This document shows positions 6,406-13,057 of a DNA stretch of 14,529 nt, in pieces (within the stretch, counting starts at the first letter, position 1; the number at the start of each line of letters is the position of its first letter). Source of the DNA: Pseudomonadota bacterium (lineage in GTDB: Bacteria > Pseudomonadota > Alphaproteobacteria > Rhizobiales > Segnochrobactraceae). Below the pieces are notes generated by a model. The model saw nothing but the letters and a program-made list of their open reading frames with translations, was not told the DNA's origin and searched no databases. The translations under genes and the position numbers were made by a program. The stretch covers positions 1 through 14,529 of the forward strand of contig JAEZMP010000299.1 in the NCBI GenBank assembly GCA_023442215.1. Reading direction: 5' to 3'.

Positions 6406-6462
6406 ACGGACGCCGCGTTGCATGTTGTTCGCAACAGGGCGAAACGATGCGGGAGACCTGAC

Positions 6463-8301
6463 GTGGCGGCACGCGGGACGGCGACGGACGAAGCGGCGGA
6501 GACGGCGGCTGGCGAGGCGAGGCGCCGCCGTGGATTGAAGCCGTTGCGGGTGCTGGTGCCGTTCGCGCTCGCCTATCGCGGCCATCTCGCCGGGGCGATT
6601 GCCGCGCTGGTGCTGGCCGCCGGCGCCACGCTGGCGCTGCCGATCGCGCTCCGGCGGGTCATCGACCACGGCTTCAACGCCGCCGACCGGGCCTTCATCG
6701 ACCGCTATTTCGTCATGCTGATCGTGGTCGTCGGCGTGCTCGCGCTCGCGAGCGCGGCCCGCTACTACTTCGTCACCTGGCTCGGCGAGCGGGTGGTGGC
6801 GGACATCCGCTCCGCGGTGTTCGCCCATGTCGTCCGGCTCTCGGCCGGCTATTTCGACCGCACCCTGTCGGGCGAGATCGTGTCGCGGCTCACCGCCGAC
6901 GCCACGCAGGTCAAGGCCGCCGTCGGCTCCTCCGCCTCCGTCGCGCTGCGCAACCTTCTGCTGTTCATCGGCGCGGCGACCATGATGGTGGTGACGAGCC
7001 CCGGGCTGTCGGCGCTGGTGCTCGCGGCGATCCCGGTGATCGTGCTGCCGCTCGTCGGCTTCGGCCGCTCGGTGCGCCGCCGCTCGCGCCGCGCGCAGGA
7101 CGTGCTCGCCGCGTCCTCCGCCTATGCCACGGAGGCCATCGGCGCGGTGCGCAGCCTGCAGGCGTTCACGTTCGAAGGCGCGGCCTCCGCCCGCTATCGC
7201 GGCGGGGTCGACGAGGCCTTCGGCGCCGCGCGAAGCGCCATCGTCGCCCGGACGCTGCTCACGGGCATCGCCATCTTCCTGGTGTTCACGTCAATCGTGG
7301 TGGTGCTGTGGATCGGCGCGCAGGACGTGCTCGCCGGCAACCTCTCGCCCGGCGCGCTCGGCCAGTTCGTGCTCTATGCCGCCTTCGCCGCCGGCAGCCT
7401 CGGCGAGCTGTCGCAGGTCTGGGGCGAGGTCTCGCAGGCAGCGGGTGCCGCCGAGCGGCTGGGCGAACTCCTTGCGGAACAGCCGGCCATTGCCGATCCG
7501 GCCCGCCCCGTCGCACTGCCGGAGCCGCCGGCCGGCACGCTCGCCTTCCGCGACGTGTCGTTCGCCTATGGCGGCAACGGCCATCCGCCGGTGGTGGCCA
7601 ACATCGACCTCGCGGTGAAGGCGGGCGAGACGGTGGCGATCGTCGGCCCGTCCGGCGCCGGCAAGTCGACCCTTTTCGCGCTGGCGCTGCGCGCCTACGA
7701 TCCGACCGGGGGCAGCATCCTGATCGACGGCGTGGATGTCCGCGACGCACGCCTCGCTGACGTGCGCCGCCGCATCGCCATCGTGCCGCAGGACACCACG
7801 ATCTTCGCCGCCTCGATCCTCGACAATATCCGCTTCGGCCGGCCGGACGCGAGCGAGGCCGACATCCTCGCCGCAGCGAAGGCCGCCCGCGTGGACGTGA
7901 TCGCGGCTCAGCTTCCGAACGGCTTCGACACCGAAGTCGGCGAGCGTGGCGTGACGCTTTCCGGCGGCCAGCGCCAGCGGATCGCAATCGCCCGCGCCAT
8001 CCTGAAAGACGCGCCGATCCTGCTGCTCGACGAGGCGACCTCGGCGCTCGACGCCGAGAGCGAGGCCGCGGTGCAGGTCGCGCTCGAAACCCTGCGGCGC
8101 GGCCGGGCGACGTTGGTCATCGCCCACCGCCTCGCCACCGTGCTGGCGGCAGACCGCATTCTGGTGATGGAGAACGGCCGCATCGTCGAGGCCGGCGACC
8201 ATGCGAGCCTGGTGGCACGCGGCGGGCTCTATGCCCGCCTCGCCCGGCTGCAGTTCCAAGCGGGCGCGGAAGCCCTGGAAGCCGGCGCCGCTGCGAAATA
8301 G
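6463..8301 (+). CDS. MsbA-like ABC exporter, fused membrane and ATPase domains
   Basis: This is a 612-residue half-transporter of the MsbA/lipid A exporter type that should act as a homodimer in the inner membrane. An N-terminal six-helix domain (about 30-325) precedes the ATPase. The ATPase shows Walker A GPSGAGKST (395-403), Q-loop Q443, signature LSGGQRQR (499-506), Walker B ILLLDEATSALD with D523/E524, and H-loop H555, so it is complete. The substrate is unknown; lipids or drugs are usual for the family. The frame reaches back to 6379, but GTG 6463 has GGGAG (6451-6455) at ideal spacing and the basic head GEARRRRGLKPLR fits relatives. It is convergent with the OmpA/MotB-like gene and divergent from rpmE. 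Confidence 0.93.
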   Translation: MAARGTATDEAAETAAGEARRRRGLKPLRVLVPFALAYRGHLAGAIAALVLAAGATLALPIALRRVIDHGFNAADRAFIDRYFVMLIVVVGVLALASAARYYFVTWLGERVVADIRSAVFAHVVRLSAGYFDRTLSGEIVSRLTADATQVKAAVGSSASVALRNLLLFIGAATMMVVTSPGLSALVLAAIPVIVLPLVGFGRSVRRRSRRAQDVLAASSAYATEAIGAVRSLQAFTFEGAASARYRGGVDEAFGAARSAIVARTLLTGIAIFLVFTSIVVVLWIGAQDVLAGNLSPGALGQFVLYAAFAAGSLGELSQVWGEVSQAAGAAERLGELLAEQPAIADPARPVALPEPPAGTLAFRDVSFAYGGNGHPPVVANIDLAVKAGETVAIVGPSGAGKSTLFALALRAYDPTGGSILIDGVDVRDARLADVRRRIAIVPQDTTIFAASILDNIRFGRPDASEADILAAAKAARVDVIAAQLPNGFDTEVGERGVTLSGGQRQRIAIARAILKDAPILLLDEATSALDAESEAAVQVALETLRRGRATLVIAHRLATVLAADRILVMENGRIVEAGDHASLVARGGLYARLARLQFQAGAEALEAGAAAK

Positions 8302-8313
8302 GTGCCGCGGGCG

Positions 8314-8391
8314 CGATCCGGGATTTCCCGATCGGCTGGTGTCCGGTTCTCCCCCCAGGTGGCTTTGAACCCGGGGACTGTTTGCCCCCGG
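8314..8391. terminator. Weak hairpins between convergent genes
   Basis: CGAT-C-CGGGA (8314-8323) pairs with TCCCGATCG (8326-8334) apart from one bulged C. CCGGGG (8371-8376) pairs with CCCCGG (8386-8391). They fill the 111-base gap where the ABC exporter and stator-pair transcripts converge. Neither has a clear T-tract, so termination is a guess from position. Confidence 0.3.
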
Positions 8392-8412
8392 AGCCTCTCG
8401 CCGTCCGATCTC

Positions 8413-9438
8413 TCAGCGTTCGGTCAGCTTCAGCTCGATGCGGCGGTTGCGGGCCCGGGCCTCGTCGGTATCGGCGGTGTCGAGCGGCTGGAACTCGCCG
8501 AACGCCGCGGCCGCGAGGTGCTCGGGATCGACGCCCTTGGAGATCAGGAACTGCACCACCGCGATGGCGCGGGCCGAGGAAAGCTCCCAGTTCGACCGGA
8601 ACCGGCCCGATCCCGACAGCGGCCGCGAATCGGTGTGGCCGTTGACCTGTAGCACCCAGCCGATCTCCGGCGGGATTTCCTTCTCGAGCTGCAGGATGGC
8701 GGACGCGAGCTTGTCGAGCTCGACCTGGCCCTCGCCGTTGATCTGGTCGGAGCCGGAGGCGAACAGCACCTCCGACTGGAACACGAAGCGGTCGCCGACG
8801 ACGCGGATGTCGGGGCGGTCGGCGAGAATCTCGCGCAGGCGGCCGAAGAAGTCCGAGCGGTAGCGCGACAGCTCCTGCACCTTCTGGGCCAGCGCCACAT
8901 TCAGCCGGCGGCCGAGATCGGCGATCTGCGCCTGGGATTCCTTGTCCTTCTGCTCGGAGGCGCCGAGGGCGGTCTCCAGCGCCGCGATCTGGCGGCGGAG
9001 CGCCGAAATCTGCTGGTTGAGGAGCTCGACCTGCGCCAGCGCGTCGCGACTGACCTGCTGCTCCTTTGCGAGCTGGCCCTGAAGTTCGGTAATCTGCCCC
9101 CCTGCCCCCGCGGACGAACCCTGCGCGCTGTTCAGCAGGCCCTGCAGGCGGTCACGGTCGGCAAGGGCGGCATCGAGGCTCGATTGCAGCTGGGCGAGCG
9201 CGTCCTGCGCATCACCCTTGGCGGCCCGCTCCATCGACAGAAGCTGCGTCAGTTCGGCGATCTGCGCATTGAGGCGCGACAGCGCGGTGTCCTTGGACGA
9301 CACCTCGCGGCTCAAAAGGAACTGCGCCAGCATGAACACCGACAACAGGAAGACGAAGACCATCAGCAGCGTCGACAGGGCATCGACGTAGCCCGGCCAC
9401 TGGTCGAGCTGCGCTACGCGGCGGCGTCCCCTCGGCAT
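8413..9438 (-). CDS. OmpA/MotB-like peptidoglycan-binding stator partner
   Basis: This 341-residue inner-membrane protein has one membrane helix (about 16-42) with an acidic residue near its start (WPGYVDALSTLLMVFVFLL, D19), as in the proton-accepting Asp of MotB-type stators. Residues about 44-195 are Gln/Ala/Leu-rich and should form a long coiled coil. The C-terminal OmpA-like domain (about 215-341) carries NGHTDSRPL (266-274), NWELSSARA (283-291) and RNRRIELKL (330-338), which bind peptidoglycan. ATG 9436-9438 has GGAG at good spacing and lies 41 bases after the channel-protein gene, in one operon. It is not flagellar MotB, as no motility genes are near. The role in Hyphomicrobiales is not settled. 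Confidence 0.88.
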   Translation of the reverse strand: MPRGRRRVAQLDQWPGYVDALSTLLMVFVFLLSVFMLAQFLLSREVSSKDTALSRLNAQIAELTQLLSMERAAKGDAQDALAQLQSSLDAALADRDRLQGLLNSAQGSSAGAGGQITELQGQLAKEQQVSRDALAQVELLNQQISALRRQIAALETALGASEQKDKESQAQIADLGRRLNVALAQKVQELSRYRSDFFGRLREILADRPDIRVVGDRFVFQSEVLFASGSDQINGEGQVELDKLASAILQLEKEIPPEIGWVLQVNGHTDSRPLSGSGRFRSNWELSSARAIAVVQFLISKGVDPEHLAAAAFGEFQPLDTADTDEARARNRRIELKLTER

Positions 9439-9479
9439 GGCGGTCTCCGTTGTGTCTTATGGCGTGCCGGTGGGGCGGA

Positions 9480-10460
9480 TCAGCGCCGGTCCTGCTCGAC
9501 CGCGCCGGCCAGAGTCTCCAGGAAGCGCTCGATGCGCGCCTGCTGCCGGGCCTGGGCCTCGGTCCATTCGCGCTGCATCTGCCGCTCGGCGCGCAGGTGC
9601 TGAACCAGCCCCTGGATGCCCTCGGCGAGGTTCGCCATCGCCGCCGTCGCGCCGCGGCCCGAACCCTGGTCCTGCACCGCGGCCGCGAGGCGATCCAGCG
9701 CCTCGCTGACGTCAGAGGGCGGCAGCATCTGCCCGCCGGCGGGCAGGATGTCGGTCACGCTCGACAGCCAGTCCTCGAGGTCGGTGTAGAAACGGTTCTG
9801 TGCCTGGCTCGCCTGCAGATCGAGGAAGCCGAGGATCAGCGAGCCGGTGAGGCCGAACAGCGAGGACGAGAACGCGATGCCCATGCCGGAGAGCGGGGCC
9901 GCGAGGCCCGCCTTCAGGTCCTCGAAGATCACCGTCGAGTCACCCGACGAGACGTTGAGCGAGCCGATGGTGGCCCCGACGGAGCTCACGGTCTGCAACA
10001 GACCCCAGAAGGTGCCGAGCAGGCCGAGGAACACCAGCAGGCCCGTGAGGTAGCGCGAGATGTCGCGCGCCTCGTCGAGGCGGGTGCCGATCGAATCGAG
10101 GATGGTGCGCAGCGCCGGGGTGGAAAGCGGCTTGTCGCCGAGCTTGTCGCCGATCAGCGAGGCCATCGGCGCGAGCAGCACGGGCGGGCGCCGCACCTCG
10201 AGCCCGGCATAGCCGGCGCGGAAGCCGTTGACCCAGGTGACCTCCGGAAACAGCCGGATTACCTGGCGGAAAGCCAGCACGATGCCGATGCCGAGAACGC
10301 CGAAGATCAGCCCGTTGAGGCCGGGATTGGCCATGAAAGCCGTGGCGATCGAGCGGTACAGGACGACGCCTATACAGGCGGCGAGCACCAGGAAGATCAC
10401 CATGCGCCACAGGAAGATCTGCGGGCTGGAAAGCCGGTAGGGATCGATGTCGCGGGCCAT
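9480..10460 (-). CDS. TolQ/ExbB/MotA-like proton-channel protein
   Basis: This 326-residue inner-membrane protein has hydrophobic segments at about 15-37, 48-66, 138-165 and 186-213. The third contains LGLLGTFWGLLQTV (145-158), the TolQ/ExbB/MotA channel motif. The fourth contains APLSGMGIAFSSSLFGLTGS (188-207). A cytoplasmic loop (67-137) and a helical cytoplasmic tail (214-326) complete it. With the downstream OmpA/MotB-like protein it should form a proton-driven stator acting on the envelope. ATG 10458-10460 (MARDIDPYRL) is chosen over a start at 10559, whose extra residues are atypical; the Shine-Dalgarno is weak (CGGA). The pair is divergent from corA. Confidence 0.87.
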   Translation of the reverse strand: MARDIDPYRLSSPQIFLWRMVIFLVLAACIGVVLYRSIATAFMANPGLNGLIFGVLGIGIVLAFRQVIRLFPEVTWVNGFRAGYAGLEVRRPPVLLAPMASLIGDKLGDKPLSTPALRTILDSIGTRLDEARDISRYLTGLLVFLGLLGTFWGLLQTVSSVGATIGSLNVSSGDSTVIFEDLKAGLAAPLSGMGIAFSSSLFGLTGSLILGFLDLQASQAQNRFYTDLEDWLSSVTDILPAGGQMLPPSDVSEALDRLAAAVQDQGSGRGATAAMANLAEGIQGLVQHLRAERQMQREWTEAQARQQARIERFLETLAGAVEQDRR

Positions 10461-10491
10461 GGGCGGTCCGAAATCCGTTGGAGGCTCGTTT

Positions 10492-10520
10492 TGAATAGCC
10501 CGACAGCGGCCTGCGACCAA
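10492..10520 (-). promoter_or_regulatory. Possible promoter of the stator pair
   Basis: On the minus strand TTGGTC (10520-10515), a 17-base spacer and TATTCA (10497-10492) would start transcription about 25 bases before ATG 10460. The match is weak (three of six in each box). Confidence 0.3.
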
Positions 10521-10553
10521 ACGAAATCGCCGCGCCGGGCCGGCCTTGCGGAT

Positions 10554-10599
10554 CGTCACAAGAGTGACGCAGAGTGCGACTCAAGTCTCCACCTTGACA
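10554..10599. promoter_or_regulatory. Palindromic site and -35-like box between divergent genes
   Basis: CGTCAC-AAGA-GTGACG (10554-10569) is a perfect 6+6 inverted repeat. TCAAG-N7-CTTGA (10581-10597) is a second, overlapping a consensus TTGACA (10594-10599) pointing at corA. A -10 at the right distance is poor (CGATGG). Their placement between divergent genes suggests operators. Confidence 0.35.
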
Positions 10600-10731
10600 T
10601 GCTGCACACGCCGGATCGATGGCCGGACGCCGCGGCTTCGCAGTGCATCCTCCGCGCGCGTACCGGCGCGGAACCGGCATTGCGCGGCCGCGCGCTGCGC
10701 TTGCGCCCGCGTCCCTTGCGGAGAAACGGAC

Positions 10732-11706
10732 ATGATCACCTGCTATCTGCAAGAAGACGGACTTCTGAAGCGGCGCCGCTGGGAAGAGAACGAGCCGCTG
10801 CCGGAAAGCGCGGTGTGGCTCGACCTGTTCGCCCCCACCCACTGGGAGGACAAGCTGACCGAAAGCCTTCTCGGCATCGGCGTCCCCACCCAGGAGGAGA
10901 TGAAGGAGATCGAGACTTCCAGCCGCCTCTATGTCGAGGACGGCGGCGTCTACATGACGACGACGCTGCTGTGCGGCATTGCCGAGGGCAGGCCCGGGAC
11001 GACGCCGGTAACCTTCATCTTGATCGGCAACCGGCTGGTGACAGTGCGCTACGACGAGCCGAAGGCGTTCCCGCTCGCGGCCCATCGGCTGCAGAAGCCG
11101 CAGAGCGAACCCGTCTCGGCCGCGCTGGCGCTCGTCGACCTGCTCGACGCCGTGGTCGAGCGCACCGCCGACATCCTGGAGTCGATCGCCGCCGAAATCG
11201 ATCTGATCTCGCGCTCGGTGTTCGAGGCGGGCATCTCCGACCGGCGCGGCGGACCGGACTTCCACGACGTGATCCGCGCCATCGGCCGCCAGGGCATGCT
11301 GACCAACCGCGCACAGGAAAGCCTGATGTCGCTGTCGCGCACGCTGGCCTTCCTCGGGCTGCACCAGGGCAACGGCCAGCTTGTCCGCCATCGCGGCACC
11401 ATCAAGTCGATGACGCGGGACGTGCGCTCGCTTTCCGACCACGCCGCGTCGCTCGATACCAAGATCAACTTCCTGCTGGATGCGGTGCTCGGCCTCGTCA
11501 ATCTCGACCAGAGCGCGATCATCAAGATCTTCTCGGTTCTCGCGGTCGTGTTCATGCCGCCGACGCTGATCGCCTCGATCTACGGCATGAACTTCCAGTT
11601 CATGCCGGAACTCGAATGGCACTACGGCTACATGGTCTCGATCGGACTGATGGTGGTCTCGGCGGTCGGCACCTACGGCTTCTTCCGCTGGAAGCGCTGG
11701 CTGTAG
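10732..11706 (+). CDS. CorA family divalent-cation transporter
   Basis: This 324-residue protein has an N-terminal cytoplasmic domain (about 1-260) starting MITCYLQEDG and a long helix leading into TM1 (about 264-283). The signature YGMN (284-287) follows, then the acidic periplasmic loop MPELEW (291-296), TM2 (about 300-318) and the basic tail RWKRWL. It should work as an inner-membrane pentamer moving Mg2+, with Co2+ or Ni2+ as alternatives; the family is hard to split by substrate. The frame extends back to 10546, but ATG 10732 has GGAGA (10720-10724) and the family start. It is divergent from the stator pair. Confidence 0.93.
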   Translation: MITCYLQEDGLLKRRRWEENEPLPESAVWLDLFAPTHWEDKLTESLLGIGVPTQEEMKEIETSSRLYVEDGGVYMTTTLLCGIAEGRPGTTPVTFILIGNRLVTVRYDEPKAFPLAAHRLQKPQSEPVSAALALVDLLDAVVERTADILESIAAEIDLISRSVFEAGISDRRGGPDFHDVIRAIGRQGMLTNRAQESLMSLSRTLAFLGLHQGNGQLVRHRGTIKSMTRDVRSLSDHAASLDTKINFLLDAVLGLVNLDQSAIIKIFSVLAVVFMPPTLIASIYGMNFQFMPELEWHYGYMVSIGLMVVSAVGTYGFFRWKRWL

Positions 11707-11734
11707 GGCCGGCTCCGATCACCCGGAACGAAAA

Positions 11735-11762
11735 TCGCCCGGATCGGGACCGATCCGGGCGA
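11735..11762 (-). terminator. Terminator of the inositol-phosphatase gene
   Basis: TCGCCCGGATCGG (11735-11747) and CCGATCCGGGCGA (11750-11762) are perfectly complementary over 13 bases, with only GA between them. On the minus strand the stem is followed by TTTTCGTT, which resembles the rpmE terminator tail. On the plus strand, downstream of corA, no T-tract follows, so corA may end here less efficiently. Confidence 0.6.
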
Positions 11763-11786
11763 CACGAAGAGGCTGAGATCTTCCGA

Positions 11787-11834
11787 CCGGACGCACTGTC
11801 GCGGATCGGACGAGCCGGACGGCAGTGCGACCGG
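11787..11834 (-). terminator. Second inverted repeat just past the inositol-phosphatase stop
   Basis: CCGGACGCACTG (11787-11798) is complementary to CAGTGCGACCGG (11823-11834) at 11 of 12 bases with a 24-base loop, starting two bases after the stop codon. There is no T-tract; it could be a 3'-end-stabilising stem. Confidence 0.3.
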
Positions 11835-11836
11835 CT

Positions 11837-12634
11837 TCAGAGCCGGGCGTGGGCGTGCTTGAGGTGCTCCAGCAGCGCCTGGTGAACCACTTCGTTGCCG
11901 GCGACGATGGAGCCGCTCTCGAGCATGGCGTCCTTGCCGGCGAAGTCCGACACGAAGCCGCCCGCCTCGCGCACGATGATCGCGCCGGCCGCGATATCCC
12001 ATGAATTGAGGTGGGCTTCCCAGAAACCGTCCATGCGGCCGGAGGCGACCCAGCACAGGTCGAGCGCGGCGGACCCGAAGCGGCGGATGCCGGAAACCTG
12101 CCCGACCATCTCGCGCAGTTCGATGAGCGAACGGCCCTGGTCGGGCCGGCCGAGATGGGGAATGCCGGTGCCGACCACGCAGTCGGCCATGTCGCGGCGC
12201 TGGGCCACGCGGATGCGGCGGTCGTTCATGAACGCGCCGCCGCCACGCTCGGCGACGTAGAGTTCGTCCATCACCGGATTGTAGACCACACCGGCGACGA
12301 TCTGGCCCTGCCGCTCCAGCGCGATGGAGACGGCGAACATCGGGATGCCGTGCAGGAAGTTGGTGGTGCCGTCGAGCGGGTCGATGTGCCAGACGTGCTG
12401 GCCGTCGCCGGCCACTTCGCCGGCTTCTTCCATGCGGAAGCCCCAGCCCGGCCGCGCCTTCTCGAGCTCGCGATAGATGATCTGCTCGGCCTTCTTGTCG
12501 GCGGCGGAGACGAAATCGCCGGGCCCCTTGCGGGAGACCTGGAGGTTCTCGACCTCGCCGAAATCCCGCACCAGTCCGCGACCCGCCTTGGTGGCGGCCT
12601 GGACCATGACGTTGAGAAGGGCTGAACGTGCCAT
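11837..12634 (-). CDS. suhB: Inositol monophosphatase family protein (SuhB-like)
   Basis: This 265-residue cytoplasmic Mg2+-dependent phosphatase should hydrolyse myo-inositol-1-phosphate or similar sugar phosphates. SuhB homologues also assist ribosomal RNA transcription in E. coli. Metal ligands are visible: MEEAG (68-72, E69/E70), DPLDGTTNF (85-93, D85 and D88) and SWDIAAGAIIVREAGG (211-226, D213). Length is typical. The frame continues upstream to 12919 through the tRNA gene, so the true start must be lower. ATG 12632-12634 (MARSALLNVM) matches the usual family N-terminus, though the Shine-Dalgarno (CCGGA) is weak and distant. It lies downstream of tRNA-His on the same strand. Confidence 0.92.
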   Translation of the reverse strand: MARSALLNVMVQAATKAGRGLVRDFGEVENLQVSRKGPGDFVSAADKKAEQIIYRELEKARPGWGFRMEEAGEVAGDGQHVWHIDPLDGTTNFLHGIPMFAVSIALERQGQIVAGVVYNPVMDELYVAERGGGAFMNDRRIRVAQRRDMADCVVGTGIPHLGRPDQGRSLIELREMVGQVSGIRRFGSAALDLCWVASGRMDGFWEAHLNSWDIAAGAIIVREAGGFVSDFAGKDAMLESGSIVAGNEVVHQALLEHLKHAHARL

Positions 12635-12857
12635 CGTGCAAAAAATCCGGAGAACGCAGGGCGCGAAGGCGCCTCTTGGAACGGCGCCAACCAACACAAT
12701 CGGCGCCACGGTGCAAGCCCCGAAGCGATCCGCACGCCGCAGGGCAGCAGTCCGCCGGCCGCAGGGCAACGGGGCAGGTGCGGATTTGAGGGGATCAGTA
12801 CCCCTGTCCGACGAAAAATGCCGGGCGTGACGAGGAGGCGTGTGCCTGACGAGAAGG

Positions 12858-12934
12858 TGGTACAGCTGCCTGGTCTCGAACCAGGGACCTTCGGATCCAC
12901 AATCCGACGCTCTAACCAACTGAGCTACAGCTGC
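12858..12934 (-). tRNA. tRNA-His (GUG), CCA encoded
   Basis: On the minus strand the cloverleaf is complete. Acceptor GCAGCTG pairs with CAGCTGT (the first pair is G-U), the D-arm GCTC..GAGC is present, and anticodon stem TCGGA/TCCGA encloses the loop TTGTGGA with anticodon GTG. The T-arm is CCTGG-TTCGAGA-CCAGG. Discriminator A (12861) and CCA (12858-12860) follow. Discriminator A rather than C fits the known alphaproteobacterial group whose tRNA-His does not depend on G-1. The base before G1 is encoded G but may be removed. Confidence 0.95.
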
Positions 12935-12991
12935 CCATCACACGGCTGCCGCGAAACAGGGTTCCGAGGCCGGGCCGGGCCGACGGCGCGG

Positions 12992-13020
12992 AACCTAGGA
13001 GCAAACGCTTCAAAAGGCAA
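12992..13020 (-). promoter_or_regulatory. Likely promoter of tRNA-His
   Basis: On the minus strand TTGCCT (13020-13015) is followed after 17 bases by TAGGTT (12997-12992), placing a start near 12985, about 50 bases before the tRNA. The -10 match is modest. Confidence 0.35.
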
Positions 13021-13028
13021 GCGGCTCG

Positions 13029-13043
13029 GAACGGCGACCGTTC
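13029..13043 (-). terminator. Hairpin after the histidine kinase gene, possible terminator
   Basis: GAACGG-CGA-CCGTTC (13029-13043) forms a perfect 6-bp stem 15 bases past the kinase stop. On the minus strand a CTTTT run comes only about 15 bases later, overlapping the tRNA-His promoter, so termination is uncertain. Confidence 0.35.
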
Positions 13044-13057
13044 GCGAAAGCGGCGCA

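Larger units (their letters stand above)
5977..6462. other. Divergent intergenic region between rpmE and the ABC exporter gene
   Basis: These 486 bases hold the rpmE leader and promoter (5977-6175). They also hold an inverted repeat CAGACCACG/CGTGGTCTG (6358-6366, 6397-6405), and a hairpin TGTTG-TTCG-CAACA (6423-6436) just before the exporter Shine-Dalgarno. ORFs seen in this stretch lack family motifs and consistent codon bias, so I see no gene in it. Confidence 0.5.

Noticed and set aside
8413..10460. Zorya defence system
   Set aside because: Only ZorAB-like proteins are present; neighbours are corA and an exporter, and no ZorC/D helicase or ZorE nuclease is found.
9940..11622. 560-residue minus-strand ORF
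   Set aside because: It overlaps corA antisense and the channel gene in another frame; no motif.
9450..11885. 811-residue plus-strand ORF across the stator pair and corA
   Set aside because: It is antisense to the channel gene and in a wrong frame over corA; its composition is Arg/Gln/His-rich with no domain, typical of shadow frames in high-GC DNA.
12789..12805. AGGGG-N7-CCCCT hairpin as tRNA-His terminator
   Set aside because: Short stem with no T-tract and about 50 bases past the tRNA; support is too thin to list.
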